Shown: piece by piece, positions 24,485-36,530 of the stretch
How positions within the stretch are numbered: position 1 is the stretch's first letter
How the letters are laid out: each line of letters starts with the position of its first letter
NCBI RefSeq assembly: GCF_030272615.1
Contig: NC_081410.1
Span: 141,201,349-141,265,348, forward strand
Origin: Cryptomeria japonica
Lineage: Eukaryota; Streptophyta; Pinopsida; Cupressales; Cupressaceae
DNA length: 64,000 nucleotides
Direction of reading: 5' to 3'
Notes under the pieces: model-generated
Database searches by the model: none
Seen by the model: the letters and a program-made list of their open reading frames with translations, nothing else
Told to the model about the DNA's origin: nothing
Position numbers and translations under genes: made by a program

Positions 24485-25980
24485 CTATTGATCAACACTT
24501 ACACTTCCAGATTTAGCACCCAGATAGGAGGTAGTGTTGTAGAAGCACACCACATCCATGCTAACCTCATGACATGGGAACCTTCTATTGTACTTGTTCT
24601 CTCTTCTTCTTCTTGTCATGTCATTGTGGCCATCTGTCAATTTCCTTGGATACCTTGCTTGATCAGGAACACCACTCATCTTGTTCCATGCAGGTCTTTG
24701 CTGCTTGTATCCTTTGTAATTGCTTCCATGCTGAGCATGACTATTCAACCGGTTGTTGTAGGACTGCAAGTTTTTCCTCTTGCAATCATAACTTCTATGT
24801 CCAGGTCTATTGCAGTTATGACATACAACATTAGCAATACCGAAAGAGGGGGTATGCATTCTTCTTCCCCTAGATGCATTATGCTCATATGCATACAATC
24901 TATAGCCATCTGATTTATTATGCCTAGGAAGAACACTTTGTTTATTCTTAGGCCTCATTTTACATTCTTCTACCTTGTGGCCATAACCTTTGCATCCAAA
25001 ACAATAATCGAAGAGAGGAGGCTTATTACTTACAAATTTATTTTGCCAAACATGAGGTGTTCTTACTGGTTTGGCATTTGCATTTTTCTTTATTAGGGAA
25101 TGGATTTGGGGTTGTCCATTCTCTACAGATCTTTCATTTGTTCTCTTCTTCTGCCATGCGTGTCTTGACTTGGTGGTAGCATCATTTCTTTGTCTTCTAC
25201 CGATAGGAGGTCTTCCCCTATTCATGCTACCGGTAACATTGTCTTCCCTCATCTTTCCTTTTCCTTTCAGATCTGCATTGTTTCTCCATGCAAAATCATT
25301 CTTCAATCTCAACTTGAGTTCATCTTGACATTTCTCAAGTTCTTTCCTGAGATTCTCCATGTCTTCCTTCATCTTCTGAAATTCTTTGTCCTTTGTTTCC
25401 ACTTCTAGCTAGAGCTCCTCTCGTGCACTTACCAGTTCACATTCAAGATCTACTTCAGCTTCATCTTCATCATCACTCCCAAACACATCTTGTTGGTGGG
25501 ATCTATCAGCCTTGTCACACTCTGATGTGTGTGCATCACTTTTATTCCTTGTGCCATGAAGAGATGAGTTTCCTCTTCATCAAAACTGCAGCAACTAACG
25601 GATCTGCTGTCAACACTACTACATGTGTCAACATTGTTGTTCTTCATGCATCCACAATCCGATTCAGTAGTGCATGGCTCATTTCCATAAAGCATCTTTA
25701 GTCTATCCCATAGACTCTTTGTTGTTTTGCATCTATCCACCTGTGAGGAAACATCGTCGATGAGCCCACTAAATATATCCTTCATAGTTTCTTCATTACA
25801 TAACCATCTTCTTTCTTCTTCAGTGCCAGCGGGGGGACATACATTCCTAGGGAGACCATTTGCAACTGCCATCCAGACATCATAACCTAGGGAGGACAGG
25901 AAGACTTCCATTCTACAACTTCAAATAGCATAGTTTGAACCATCAAACATTGGAGCAGGGATTGACACTAAACAAACCAT
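24485..25980 (-). pseudogene. gag: copia gag with two CCHC knuckles, broken
   Basis: The likely start is the ATG at 25980-25978, about 60 nt inside the PBS, leading to PAPMFDGSNYAI. A TGA at 25923-25921 stands where copia gags have Trp, and reading resumes with SCRMEVFLSSLGYDVW. A UBN2-type gag core follows (TKSLWDRLKMLYGNE). There is an indel near 25490 and a TAG at 25411-25409, then a coiled-coil Lys/Glu-rich stretch (METKDKEFQKMKEDMENLRK). Two zinc knuckles come next, CFGCKGYGHKVEEC and CHNCNRPGHRSYDC, both with all metal ligands. It ends at 24485. The family would supply the RNA-binding Gag. Confidence 0.82.
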
Positions 25981-26038
25981 TGTGTCCTTAGGCCAAAATC
26001 TACCAAGCTGGAGAAATCTTGTCTAGCTGGGAACCTAG

Positions 26039-26050
26039 GCTCTGATACCA
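26039..26050 (-). other. PBS matching initiator Met tRNA
   Basis: The minus strand reads TGGTATCAGAGC two nucleotides inside the 5' LTR (LTR starts at 26053 on the plus view). This is the common plant copia PBS complementary to the 3' end of initiator methionine tRNA, and it fixes the orientation of the element as minus. Confidence 0.88.
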
Positions 26051-26052
26051 AT

Positions 26053-28729
26053 TGTTAGACACAATGCACCACTGAGAGGGGGTTGAATCAGTGGTTCCTA
26101 ATCTTTTACCCTTAACTAACTTATGTGTGTATACTAGTTGTGGGATCTAACACAATGGAGACATACCGGTTAGTGAGGAGACCAACTCAAAACAATCACA
26201 TGCTAAGAGGCATCTCATAACACCAGGATGTACAAGGAAAACCCAAGATGGGAAAAACCTCAGTGAGCAATATTGCTGGAGTCTACTGCTCCAATCCAGC
26301 CTCACAATGAAAACATTGTTACAAAGTTTAGGGCACCAACCCCTGACTTTAGGGCACCAACCCAAGGATCTACAACCCCTACTTGATTTATGGGCTACAA
26401 CTGAAAGGAGTACCAACCCTTGTCTTTAGGGCACCAACCCAAGGAGCTACAACCCCTGCACCGAGCTACAACTCAGTGTTCACAATATAAAATTCAATTA
26501 CAAAAGTAGTTATCTAGCTACAAGTGGATCTTGTAACAACTCAATACAATCTCCCCTGCCGGTAAGGTATCTCCTCAGCCTTACTAGTTATCTGCTCACT
26601 TTGACTAAATCTTCACCAAATCAGTCACTATCCTGCTAGATCTTCTCTTCTTACTTACTGCTCTCTCTTCTCACTATTGCCGCTTACCGGTTCACCTTCC
26701 TCTCTGCCGATTCTCACTTCCTTCAGCTCTCTGTTTCTTTCCACCGATACTATACTTAGCCAGTTCTATGCCTGCTTACTCTGTAGCTTCCTTCACCTTT
26801 TATCTGCTGGTATGGACACTACTGGTTCTACTCTTCTACCAGTTGAACACTTCAACCTGATTTTCCCTCACTTTTACTCTATTCTCAGATACTCGTTGAG
26901 CACTTGGTTGTTTTGCTCTTACTTGTAGAAGTATCACACTTCGCAGTAGCACAATATTCTTCTCTACAACAACACTTCACTATCTCTTTGGCTTGCATAT
27001 TTATAACCCAAACTTCTCGCCAAAAACCAATTCAAACTTGGCACCTTAGGGTTTTCTCCACTGATCACGAGGCACATTGAATCCAATCAAATCTGATCGG
27101 ATCACAACTCTAAGATGACTGCTTGCACATTTTTGCCAATATCGTGTCTTCCACAACATGCCTTCCTTCTTCAGTAGCCTGCAATCAATATTTTGTCTAT
27201 GCTCAGTCAATCACCATAAATGGCCCAGCTGTCTCCTTCACCTACTTCGATCCACACAATCAATTTGTCCTGGATCTCGAGCCGCACAACTTTGCAACGC
27301 TATCTTGATCTTTGCAGTCACCATTAATGTCAGACCAATCAAAACTACCTCACCGACCTTACTTCACCGACTTGTGCATGTTTCATCTGCCACTTCATGC
27401 ACGTTTGCCATTTCATCCTCACGTGGCATCACTATCGGTATCCACCTCATCACACTGTTCTATCGGTTCATGCCTAGTCACTGAACACCCAAATAACCAG
27501 TTTCATCTATCGGTAAACAAATCCTACTGGCATATGACACCTTTCCAGTTGTCCTTCTTGTCAAGACCTTTCCTGATCTATCGGTGTAACCCTCAAACTG
27601 GTCTTCAGACATGTCAATCCAACACATGCACATTCTCATCAGGTAGGATTCTTCTGCACCTACACCTTGTCCATATTACTGGTGGGCTTACATATCGGCT
27701 ACCACTCTTGATGACACCATGTCATCAACACTCGACGAACTCCATCTTTATCAGGTGAGAACCTCATCTTCCTTGTCTCTTCTCTGATGTTTCACCAGTT
27801 GACATAACATGTCAACTATCACCAATGCAGATTCAGGTAGATGTGTCTGTCGATGGACAACATAGTTTCCTTCCTACCGGTGAGACACATTGATGACACC
27901 AAGTCATCACACTCCAACTGTTTTGCATCAACCTCCCTTTAGCATCTCAGTATCCCATGTATATTCTTGCAGACTCACTAGCATTCTTCTTCATCAACCT
28001 GGTTCTACTCTCATCTGGTTTGTCAAGATGACAAACACACCATCTCAACTCCTCATTCTTCCTTCACTGTCCTGGTAGTACACCTTGCCTATCCGGTGTG
28101 CATTTCTGATCTCATACTCTGAAGGCTTCCTCATCTTCCACTTGTACAACTGGTCTTTGCATTCAATCACCTACCTATCTTAGGGAATCATTATGTTAAT
28201 ATAAGTATGACATTACTGAGGGGAGTATGCATCATCCACATGACATTTGTCATCTTACACATTGAGGGAACATACTTTGTCAACCTATCACCAAGCTTGT
28301 GATAACTTCTTCATCCAGTGGGAGTCCTGCTAGTTATCCTTACACTAGAAATCTGGTGTCTCGTTCATACTTCTACTTATCCTCCGGTGTACCAAACAGT
28401 ATTCTGCCACTTCAGCATGACCAATACTCATCATGTAATCTCTTCACTCGGTTGTATGCAACATCATATCAACAACCCTTTTCCAGAGTGGTCACATTAC
28501 TACCCATCAATCATACCGGTACATTCTGATTCTTCCTTCTGCATTAAGATGGTCACCTAGTTGTCACCAGTGACAACACATCAACTCTTCTCCCAAACCG
28601 ATCCATCTTTTATATCGGGTGACATCAAACTCTAATGCCAACCTCCTCTTGTTCACTAGCTGACATCAATGTCAGTGATACCAGTAACATCGTATACCGG
28701 TTGACATCAATGACAACACAATGCCAACA
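26053..28729 (-). repeat. 5' LTR of the gag-only copia element (2677 bp)
   Basis: Starts TGTTAGACACAATG and ends AATGCCAACA, followed by the target duplication ATAGG. It aligns with 20765-23443 over its whole length, with scattered substitutions and a shorter GGGCACCAACCC minisatellite (about 26325-26460). It would hold the active promoter of this copy. Confidence 0.88.
26998..27005 (-). promoter_or_regulatory. Candidate TATA box of the gag-only copia element
   Basis: The minus strand reads TATAAATA within the 5' LTR, with the same word at the matching place in the other LTR (about 21726-21733). An identical word sits in the LTR of the copia element at 38341-45997 (45133-45140), which supports a promoter role. 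Confidence 0.55.
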
Positions 28730-29400
28730 ATAGGGGCTTGCCTAAGTCAAACTCTATGTTGGTGTTTCCACCTCCACAATAGCTATGATGATGAGAAAGA
28801 GAGATTAGCCCTGGTAGGGCAGAGGCTAAATCGGAAATGAAATGTTGAATTGACAAAGATTATACCTTAGGATTGATAATGGTGGTGATGCAATGCTCTT
28901 TAGACAAGTCCTCAAAATGTTGATACAATAACTTGACAAATCATAACAAAATCCATCATGAAGACATACTTGAAGATAAGTTGTTGTAGCGTGATGCTCC
29001 TTGCACTCACATTTGCTCTTGAATGAAGGAATTAGGAATGCTTGAATGTAATTTGTGCATTGTCAATTAGGATTTAGAACGAGGGTTCTCAATCTATTTT
29101 CACATTTAGGCCAACTTCCAATAATCATATCAAAATATTAGGATCGAATCACAAATGGTGGGAATGGAAACTCTAAAATATTCAAATTTGGACCCCTTTT
29201 GGATGGACTAAGGCACTAGGTGCCATAGTCCATTAGGACTAGGGTGCTTGGTGCCATAGTCAAGCGAGAAAGAGACAAAAGAGAGGTGGTTGGAGACTGT
29301 GCAGGCCTATGATATTGGATCATGTCACCTCATGAGAATATGACAACAATTTTGATGAGATAAGACCAAAGTAAACTGAAAATGACCTAAGAAGGAGGCA
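28730..29400. repeat. 605-bp tandem duplication, right part of copy 2, plus tail
   Basis: It begins with the target duplication and continues ATAGGGGCTTGCC, aligning with 20155 onward: AGCTATGATGATGAGAAAGAGA, GGATTGATAATGGTGGTGATGC and CATTTAGGCCAACTTCCAATA. A second GGTGCCATAGTC word follows near 29260. 29265-29400 has no recognised content. Homology to copy 1 is lost at about 29245. Confidence 0.8.
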
Positions 29401-29419
29401 CACTAAAGCAAGGGCCCAA

Positions 29420-32400
29420 ATGAAGTGTGATTTCGTAAGGGATTATAATTATATTGTTCTAATATACCCACCCTTAGCTCTCTTTGCATTCAAATATATA
29501 ACTTCTATTATAAATACAAATGCCTTCACCAGGAACTATAAATCATGCAACTCTTTCCTCTCCTTACATAATTATGTCAAAGAAAAACCACACTACTTTA
29601 CAATTTATACTAAACGTAACCTCAACTTATCATATACATAAGAGCTTAAAGAGTTGATATGTTGTGATCAAAATATTGGCGATCAACAATTAATATCACA
29701 TCCAAGTATATATAGCTAAAACAATAATCAAACCAATTGACACTAATACTTACCTCCTTATCAAGTTAACGTATACATAAAAATTTGGTGGATGCGGAAG
29801 CTAATGCTGAATAGGACACTTCTTCAGGACCCAACAAAAGGACGAGAGGTACGTTGAAGAGAAAGGAAGCTGGACCTCCTCCTGATTTTCAGGGGCTCAA
29901 GAAGATCACTAAAACTATGAACGAGATTGAGAAAGAGATGGAACATACCATTAAATTGTTGGATTAGGGTTGGTTCTTCACTGCTTCTGTGCTGGTCTTC
30001 TGTAGGATTTTTTGTGTCTTGTGTTTTCTCATGTTTTTGTCTTTTCACTTTGTTTGTGCCCCATTTGATATTTTGTGACTTATCTCTACTATGGGGCTTT
30101 TCAGTTGTTGTGTTCTTTTTTGGCTTAATTGTTGGTTAAGACTTCATGGAGCTTTTATAATGTAAAGGGTTTCGGGTCCCTTCAAAACCTGATTTTGCCT
30201 TAATAAAAAACATATAAATAAAAATTCAAAAATATTTACATGAAGCCAATAATTAAAACCTTTTATTGTTCTAATATACCCAAACCTAACTCTCTTCACA
30301 CTCAAATACATAACTTCTATTATAAATACACGTCTTCACCAAGAACTATAAACCATGCAACTCTTCATTCTCCTTACATAATACATCAAAGAAAAATCAC
30401 GCTACTTTATGATTTATTCTAAACATAACCTCAACTTATCATATAGAGAAGATATTAAAGACCTAATATGTTGTGATCAAAATACCGATTGTTTACAATG
30501 ACTATCACCATTTATTGTTTACAATGATGATCACCTCAAGCCAAAAGTTGTGGTCCCCAAGAACTATAAAACATGCGGTTCTTTCTTCTCCTTACATAAT
30601 TACGTCAAAGAAAAAACACAAGTTACTTTATGATGCATTATAAACATAACCTCAACTTATCATATATCTAGAATAATTTAAAGAGTTTATATGTTGTGAT
30701 CAATATATCAACCATTTATAATGACGATCACCTCAAACCAAAAGTTGTGATCACCAAGAACTATAAATCATGCAACTCTTTCTTATCCTTACATAATTAC
30801 GTGAAAGAAAAACCACACTATGCTACAATGTATTCTAAACATAATCTCAACTTGTCATATATCTAGAAGAGTTTTAAAATGTTAAATATGTTGTGATCAA
30901 AATACCAACTGTTTACAATGACAATTACCTCAAACTGAAAGTCATCGTCCCGAAGAACTATAAATCATGCATCTTTGTCTTCTCCTTACATAATTAAGTC
31001 AAAGAACGCACACTACATTAGGATGCATTCTAAACATAACCTCAACTTATCATATATTAGAAGAGTTTAAAGCATTGATATATTATGATCAAAATACTAA
31101 CTGTTTACAATGATGATCACCTCAAACCTAAAGTTGTGGTTCCCAAGAACTATAAATCATGTAGCTCTTTCTTCTCCTTACATAATTACATCAAAGAAAA
31201 ACCACACTAGATTAAGATGTATTCAAAACATAACTCGAACTTATTATATATGTAGAAGAGTTTAATGAGTTAATATGTTATGATCAAAATATCGATTGTT
31301 TACAATGATGATCACTTCAAACCAAAAGTCGTCGTCTTCAAGAACTATAAATCATGCAACTCTTTCTTCTCCTTTCATAATTACGAAAATAAAAACCACA
31401 ATATATTACGATGTATTCTAAACATAACCTCAACTTATCATATATTTAGAAGAGTTCAAAGAGTCAATATGTTGTGATCAAAATACCAATTGTTTACAAT
31501 GATGATCACTTCAAACCAAAAATTGTGGTCCCCAAGAACTATAAATCATGAAGCTCTTTCTTCTCCATACATAATCGCGTTGAAGAAAAACCACACTACA
31601 CTACAATGTATTGTAAACATAATCTCAACTTATCATATATCTAGAAGAATTTAAAGAGCCGATATGGTATTATCAAAATACCGACTATTTACAATGACAA
31701 TCACGTCAAACCAAAAGTCATGGTTCATATGACTCTTTTTTCTCCTTACATAATTATGCCAAAGAAATCACACTAATTACAATGCATGTCCTAAACATAA
31801 CTCCACTTATCATATATCTAGAAGAGTTTAAAGAGTTGATGTGTTATGATCAAAATACCTCACCTCAAACCCAAAGTCATGGTCCCCAAGAACCATAAAT
31901 CATGCAACACTTTCTTCTCCTTAGATAATTACATCAAAGAAAAACCACACTACACTACGATGTATTCTAAACATAACCTCAATTTATCATATATCTAGAA
32001 GAGTTTAAAGAGTTGATATGTTATGATCAAAATACCTCACCTCAAACCCAAAGTCGTGGTCCCCAAGAACTATAGATCATGCAAGGCGAAAAACCACACT
32101 ACATTACGATGTATTCTAAACATAACCTCAATTTATCATATATCTAGAAGAGTTTAAAGAGTTGATATGTTATGATCAAAATACCTCACCTCAAACCCAA
32201 AGTCGTGGTCCCCAAGAACTATAAATCATACAACGCTTTCTTCTCCTTACATAATTACATTAGAGAAAAACCACACTACATTACGATGTATTCTAAACAT
32301 AACCTCAATTTATTATATATCTAGAAGAGTTTAAAGAGTTGATATGTTATGATCAAAATACCTCACCTCAAACCGAAAGTCATGGTCCCCAAGAACCATA

Positions 32401-32680
32401 AATCATGCAATACTTTCTTCTCCTTAGATAATTACATCAAAGAAAAACCACACTACATTACGATGTATTCTAAACGTAACCTCAATTTATCTTATATCTA
32501 GAAGAGTTTAAAGAGTTGATATGTTATGATCAAAATACCTCACCTCAAACCTTAAGTCATGGTCCCCAAGAACTATAAATCATGCCACGCTTTCTTCTCC
32601 TTACATACTTACGTTAGAGAAAAAACAGCACTACATTACGATGTATTCTAAACATAACCTCAACTTATCATCTTTCGTCT
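29420..32680. repeat. Satellite-like tandem array, unit about 175-220 bp
   Basis: The landmark GAACTATAAATCATGCAAC recurs near 29531, 30341, 30560, 30758, 30955, 31147, 31341, 31535, 31890, 32068, 32217, 32390 and 32570, with a degraded unit near 31716. Three unit forms appear: about 219 bp at the left edge, about 195 bp in the middle, and about 175-180 bp at the right. The right form lacks a stretch near ACTGTTTACAATGATGAT. One unit (32068) has an internal deletion. Each unit also carries TTCTCCTTACATAATTAC and ACATAACCTCAACTTATCATAT. A LINE tail interrupts the left edge. Confidence 0.88.
29786..30217 (+). mobile_element. 5'-truncated LINE (non-LTR retrotransposon) 3' end
   Basis: A 432-bp insert flanked by the 9-bp direct repeat ATAAAAATT (29777-29785 and 30218-30226). 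It ends with a LINE-style 3' UTR: a T/G-rich stretch, TTTATAATGTAAAGGG, TTTCGGGTCCCTTC, then GATTTTGCCTTAATAAAAAA. The first part encodes a short charged stretch (GPPPDFQGLKKITKTMNEIEKEMEH) that may be the ORF C-terminus. The related sequence at 18487-18560 is uninterrupted at the same place. Confidence 0.75.
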
Positions 32681-32742
32681 CCTTGAACTCTCTCATACAT
32701 CCTAACAATAGATCATGGAGTGTGATTTGAAGCGTCCATTAA

Positions 32743-33177
32743 AAAAATCTTATACACAATCAAATCCAGAAACTTGCATACAATATTGACATAGACTGTA
32801 GAAATCTAATAACGTTAAACATCAAATCCACTGTTTACAACGACAACCACCTCGAACCCAAAGCGGTGGGCCCCACCATAGCCACCCAACATGTGATCAA
32901 TGTGCACAAGAAGAAGTGGAAGCCAGAAGTTAGCATTATCGTCCTCGTAAGTTGTTCCCAACTAGAAGGTACATGCACGGACAACACTCACAAGGCAGGT
33001 CAATGCACTAGGAACCAAAGGATTGTACACCTAGACTTGTTTCAAGTTGAGCAAAATGATAATGGCCTAGTTGCGCCCTTCCTTCAAATATCACTCCAGT
33101 GCAGAAAACGCGGAGTTAAGCACGCCGTGAAATCTGGGGGAATTGTTTCTGGGCAGCAGGAGGAACAGAGCTCCTGA
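32743..33177 (+). CDS. Open frame of unknown identity, possible gene fragment
   Basis: The frame is open from 32743 to the TGA at 33175-33177. From about 32820 it reads IKSTVYNDNHLEPKAVGP, then ATQHVINVHKKKWKPEVSIIVL, then a Cys-containing part and HLDLFQVEQNDNGLVAPFLQISL, ending GGIVSGQQEEQSS. Its composition is less AT-rich than its surroundings, and the sequence after the stop looks like ordinary 3' UTR. A GTAAGT after SIIVL (about 32947) could be a splice donor, so exon limits are uncertain. I do not recognise the family. Its segment TGTTTACAACGACAACCACC...GGGCCCC (about 32831-32874) resembles a block in the satellite unit to the left. Confidence 0.3.
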   Translation, partial: KNLIHNQIQKLAYNIDIDCRNLITLNIKSTVYNDNHLEPKAVGPTIATQHVINVHKKKWKPEVSIIVLVSCSQLEGTCTDNTHKAGQCTRNQRIVHLDLFQVEQNDNGLVAPFLQISLQCRKRGVKHAVKSGGIVSGQQEEQSS

Positions 33178-33999
33178 TCCGGTGGGGCCGCCATTGGCTT
33201 TCACTTTTCTTTTTTCATGCCTTGCTTAACCTGCCTTTATAATAATTCAGCCAAGTCTGGAGAAAAGTACTATGAATATGCAGAGCTCTCCTGTTCCACT
33301 CATTTTCTGCATTTGTTCCTGCAATGCAGTTTTTTGTACAGCCTGTGATGTGAGAGTTTTTGCACTTTTATTACCATATGACTCATTGGCTTCAGTACAA
33401 GCTCTCTTTTAATGAGCTCCCACATTGTCCTCCATTTCTTTGATGTGATGTAGGTTCTTTGATATATGTGGTTTGTGGGTTCTTTTTGCCTTTTCTTTTT
33501 ATCCTACATTGTCCTTTCTGAGAGTAGAATGACTTAGGACTATTTGTGTGCTTTATTGGTGTCCTTTTCTACAGCTTTTTTAATTGAACCAAAGCAGCTT
33601 ATAAATATCTAAAGAAGTTACATCAACAGGGAAAAGGAGTCCTCATCCACTTGGCATTTACTAATTTTAAAGAAGCCAATCTAGCAATTATTAATTTTAA
33701 AGAAATTAAACAAATGATAATTAAAAATTTATTAAGATATTTCATACCTAATAATAGTCGTTCAGTTGTAGTTCTAGTAGTTAAAATTTGTGCATAAGTA
33801 TCGGTACTCATAGGGCATCATTACTAGGGCATTTGTGTATAAGTATTATAAAAACTTTTATTAGAAGGAAATGTATTGGTTCTTAAAAGAATATGTATTG
33901 GATTAGTTGTGCAAATTTTGAGGTGGTTGTATTGCATGATTATTGGAGCATCCTTAAATGAGTTTTGGGCAACACGATGACCACATTTTAACCCTTATG

Positions 34000-34135
34000 C
34001 ACATTTCGAATCAATGCTTCGTAACTACCCAAAAGCCAAAACATGAGCTATAAGCAATTAAGTCACATATTTCGAATCATCCAGCATTCTTCGTAACTAC
34101 CCAAAAGCCAAACATTTGCTATAAGCAATTAGGTC
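34000..34135. repeat. Two-copy tandem duplication, about 65-70 bp
   Basis: ACATTTCGAATCA...CTTCGTAACTACCCAAAAGCCAAA...GCTATAAGCAATTA occurs at about 34000-34063 and again at about 34064-34135 with a few changes and a small insertion. Function unknown. Confidence 0.8.
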
Positions 34136-36245
34136 ACATACCAAGACAACGACAAAAAAATCGTCAAAATCTAATGTACCATTTACGATGTGTGGGTGCG
34201 TGAAGTTAGCTATAACGACTACTAGTATCCTACCCCTGTAGATAATTAGAAATCCTAGGTTGTTTAATTTAGAGATTGGATTTTAAATTAAAATTGGTTG
34301 GTAGTTAATATTATAGATTGGGTAATTGAGTAATTTGAGATAGAAACAATTCAAATATAGAGATGGTTTAGGATTTTTGTTGGGATTGAAGATATGATAT
34401 ATCTATAATCATATTATAACAATTCAAAAAATTTGGTACATAATTTTGTTGCTTTTTTTTTGTATCAATGTTGACTATTATGATGTTAATGTTGATTTAT
34501 GTGATAGATAATTGACAAATAAAATTTGAGATTAAATTATGCCACCAATTTAATCTTAAGATAGTTTTACTTCACATATTTTAATTCATTACCAAATTTT
34601 AATTTAATTGCTATAAAATATACTCAAACTTGATGTACATATATCTAAGAAAGTATAATGTCAAAGAGCATCATAGTCTTTAATAAGAAAAGGCCCCATA
34701 AAACACTATAAAATCTTTGCAAATCTTAGCCATGTGCATTGAATTCAATGGTGAATCTTAGTTTTATGGAAAGAGAATATCTCATAAATATATGCATATT
34801 ACTAAATTTAACCTTTTTTCCATGTGAATTATAAGTTGATATAAAAATTAATATATATTATTTTAATATTATTGATTAATACAAAAATAATTTTTTTGGC
34901 AATGTTTTTTTTAAAGAAAAATAAATAAAATATTTTTTTTTACAAATCTTTGATTAATATAAAAAATAAGATATATTTTCAATCATCTACTTACATATTA
35001 CATTATTTGAATAAAAAGAATCAAAAGATGAAAATTTATTGTATTTGGTGAAAGGAATTATATTGTAAGTAATTAGTTATTAGATTTGTTGACATCAACA
35101 ACTTCTATTGTAATTAAATTTCTAGCGTGATTATTCATAATCATTAATTGAACAAATTTTGGGATTAAGTGGATCAACCACATGTCATTAATCAACACCA
35201 ATTTTGATAAAAATAGTTATAATTATATTTATAGACATTGATTATTCGAGTCACTTGTAAACTTCATTGAAAGAATTATTCAAATTGTGTAATGAAGGAG
35301 ATAAATGAGGTTAACTAAGCCCCATTGTGGGTTCATCAATTAAAAAATAGATTGTGAGAATTTCTCAATCTCAACTATTAACCAACTAATTATAACATAA
35401 GATTTAGATTCAAATCGCCTTACCCTCTAATGATGCGTAACAAAGATTGTGATCTCATTGACATCCACACCAACAATAAATTAAAATGCATTCCACATCT
35501 TACATACTTAGAAATTTGTTACTAAGTGACAAGGTGATAAGGCTAATCTTGATCAAGAACATAATTGTCCTTGTTGCTACTTTATGATTTAGATAATGAC
35601 CAACTAAACATCCATGATGAATATCCCAATAGTTTCACGGCTTCATGACATAACAACTATTAAAATTTGTTAAATATTGACAAAAAAAAAATGTATAACA
35701 TCTCGATACCCAACTTTGCATTGAATGATACTTTAGACTCTATTCAAAAAAAAAAAAAAAAAAATATTTTTGCCCCTTAATATTATGTCACCAATACTTC
35801 ATCTAATAACTTCTATGAAAATTATTCAAACTTTAAAAAGTTATATAAATAAAAAACCAGACTTTAAACAAACACTTCAAAACTTAAAAAGGTAATAAAA
35901 AGTAATCCTCCAATGATCAACATGTGACAAACCCTTTTTGTCTAGTTCATATTCATTTTGGGAAAGATTAGGTACACTACTATACATTAAAAAATTATTA
36001 CCACCACTAGTTTTATGGCTTTTAATATGAATCAATTTTACTTGTTCTAATCATAGATGTTCCTACTCTATAATAATTATTAAAAAATCTTAATTTTTTT
36101 TCTTATTAATAGTATTTATAAGAAAAGATTAATAATTTATATTGTATTAATTATAATGAATGTATAGGTAATCAAAGAATGAGGAGCATAGTTACTAAAA
36201 TGGGCAATCATCATCAAGAGTACTCGCATACAGTTAAAGAATCGT

Positions 36246-36530
36246 AATCTAAAATGCACCCAAAATGTTTAAGGTGGTTGATTTTGTGGATGTATAAAAT
36301 GATTTTCTTGTATTTATAATTTTTTTATCTTTGTAAAAGTTTTAAATATATTCTTTAAATCTATTATTATTTTAAATTTACATTTTTTAACTCTAAAATT
36401 CATCCAAAATGTTTAAGGTGGTTGATTTAGTGGATGTATAAAATGGTTTTTTTTTATTTATAATTTTTTTATCTTTGCAAAAGTTTTAAATATATTCTTA
36501 AAATCTATTATTATTTTAAATTTACATCAC
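36246..36530. repeat. Two-copy tandem duplication, about 144 bp
   Basis: The sequence from CTAAAATGCACCCAAAATG to ATTATTTTAAATTTACAT (36248-36390) is repeated at about 36391-36530 with few changes. Both carry TTTAAGGTGGTTGAT and GATGTATAAAATG. No coding capacity. Confidence 0.85.

Larger units (their letters stand above)
20765..28729 (-). mobile_element. Complete non-autonomous Ty1/copia element, gag only, 2.7-kb LTRs
   Basis: Perfect 5-bp target duplication ATAGG (20760-20764 and 28730-28734), two long LTRs, an initiator-Met-type PBS and a PPT. The internal region is only 2609 bp and carries a gag remnant. No protease, integrase, RT or RNase H motif is visible in any frame, so pol would have to come from another element. 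Repeated CTCCCCCTTT tracts before the 3' LTR recall Sireviruses. By eye the LTRs match at about 92%, so it is not recent. Comparable gag-only elements (TR-GAG, LARD) are known in plants. Confidence 0.88.

Noticed and set aside
24368-24913. 181-residue plus-strand frame
   Set aside because: It overlaps the zinc-knuckle gag on the minus strand, which has clear CCHC motifs.
23435-28560. Several 60-150-residue frames in the 2.7-kb LTRs, present in both LTRs
   Set aside because: Duplication is explained by the LTR pair; the frames are Ser/His/Leu-rich without domains and run opposite to the element.
29420-32680. Regular repeats suggesting a CRISPR-like array
   Set aside because: Units are contiguous, variable in length and lack a constant repeat with unique spacers; this is plant satellite DNA.
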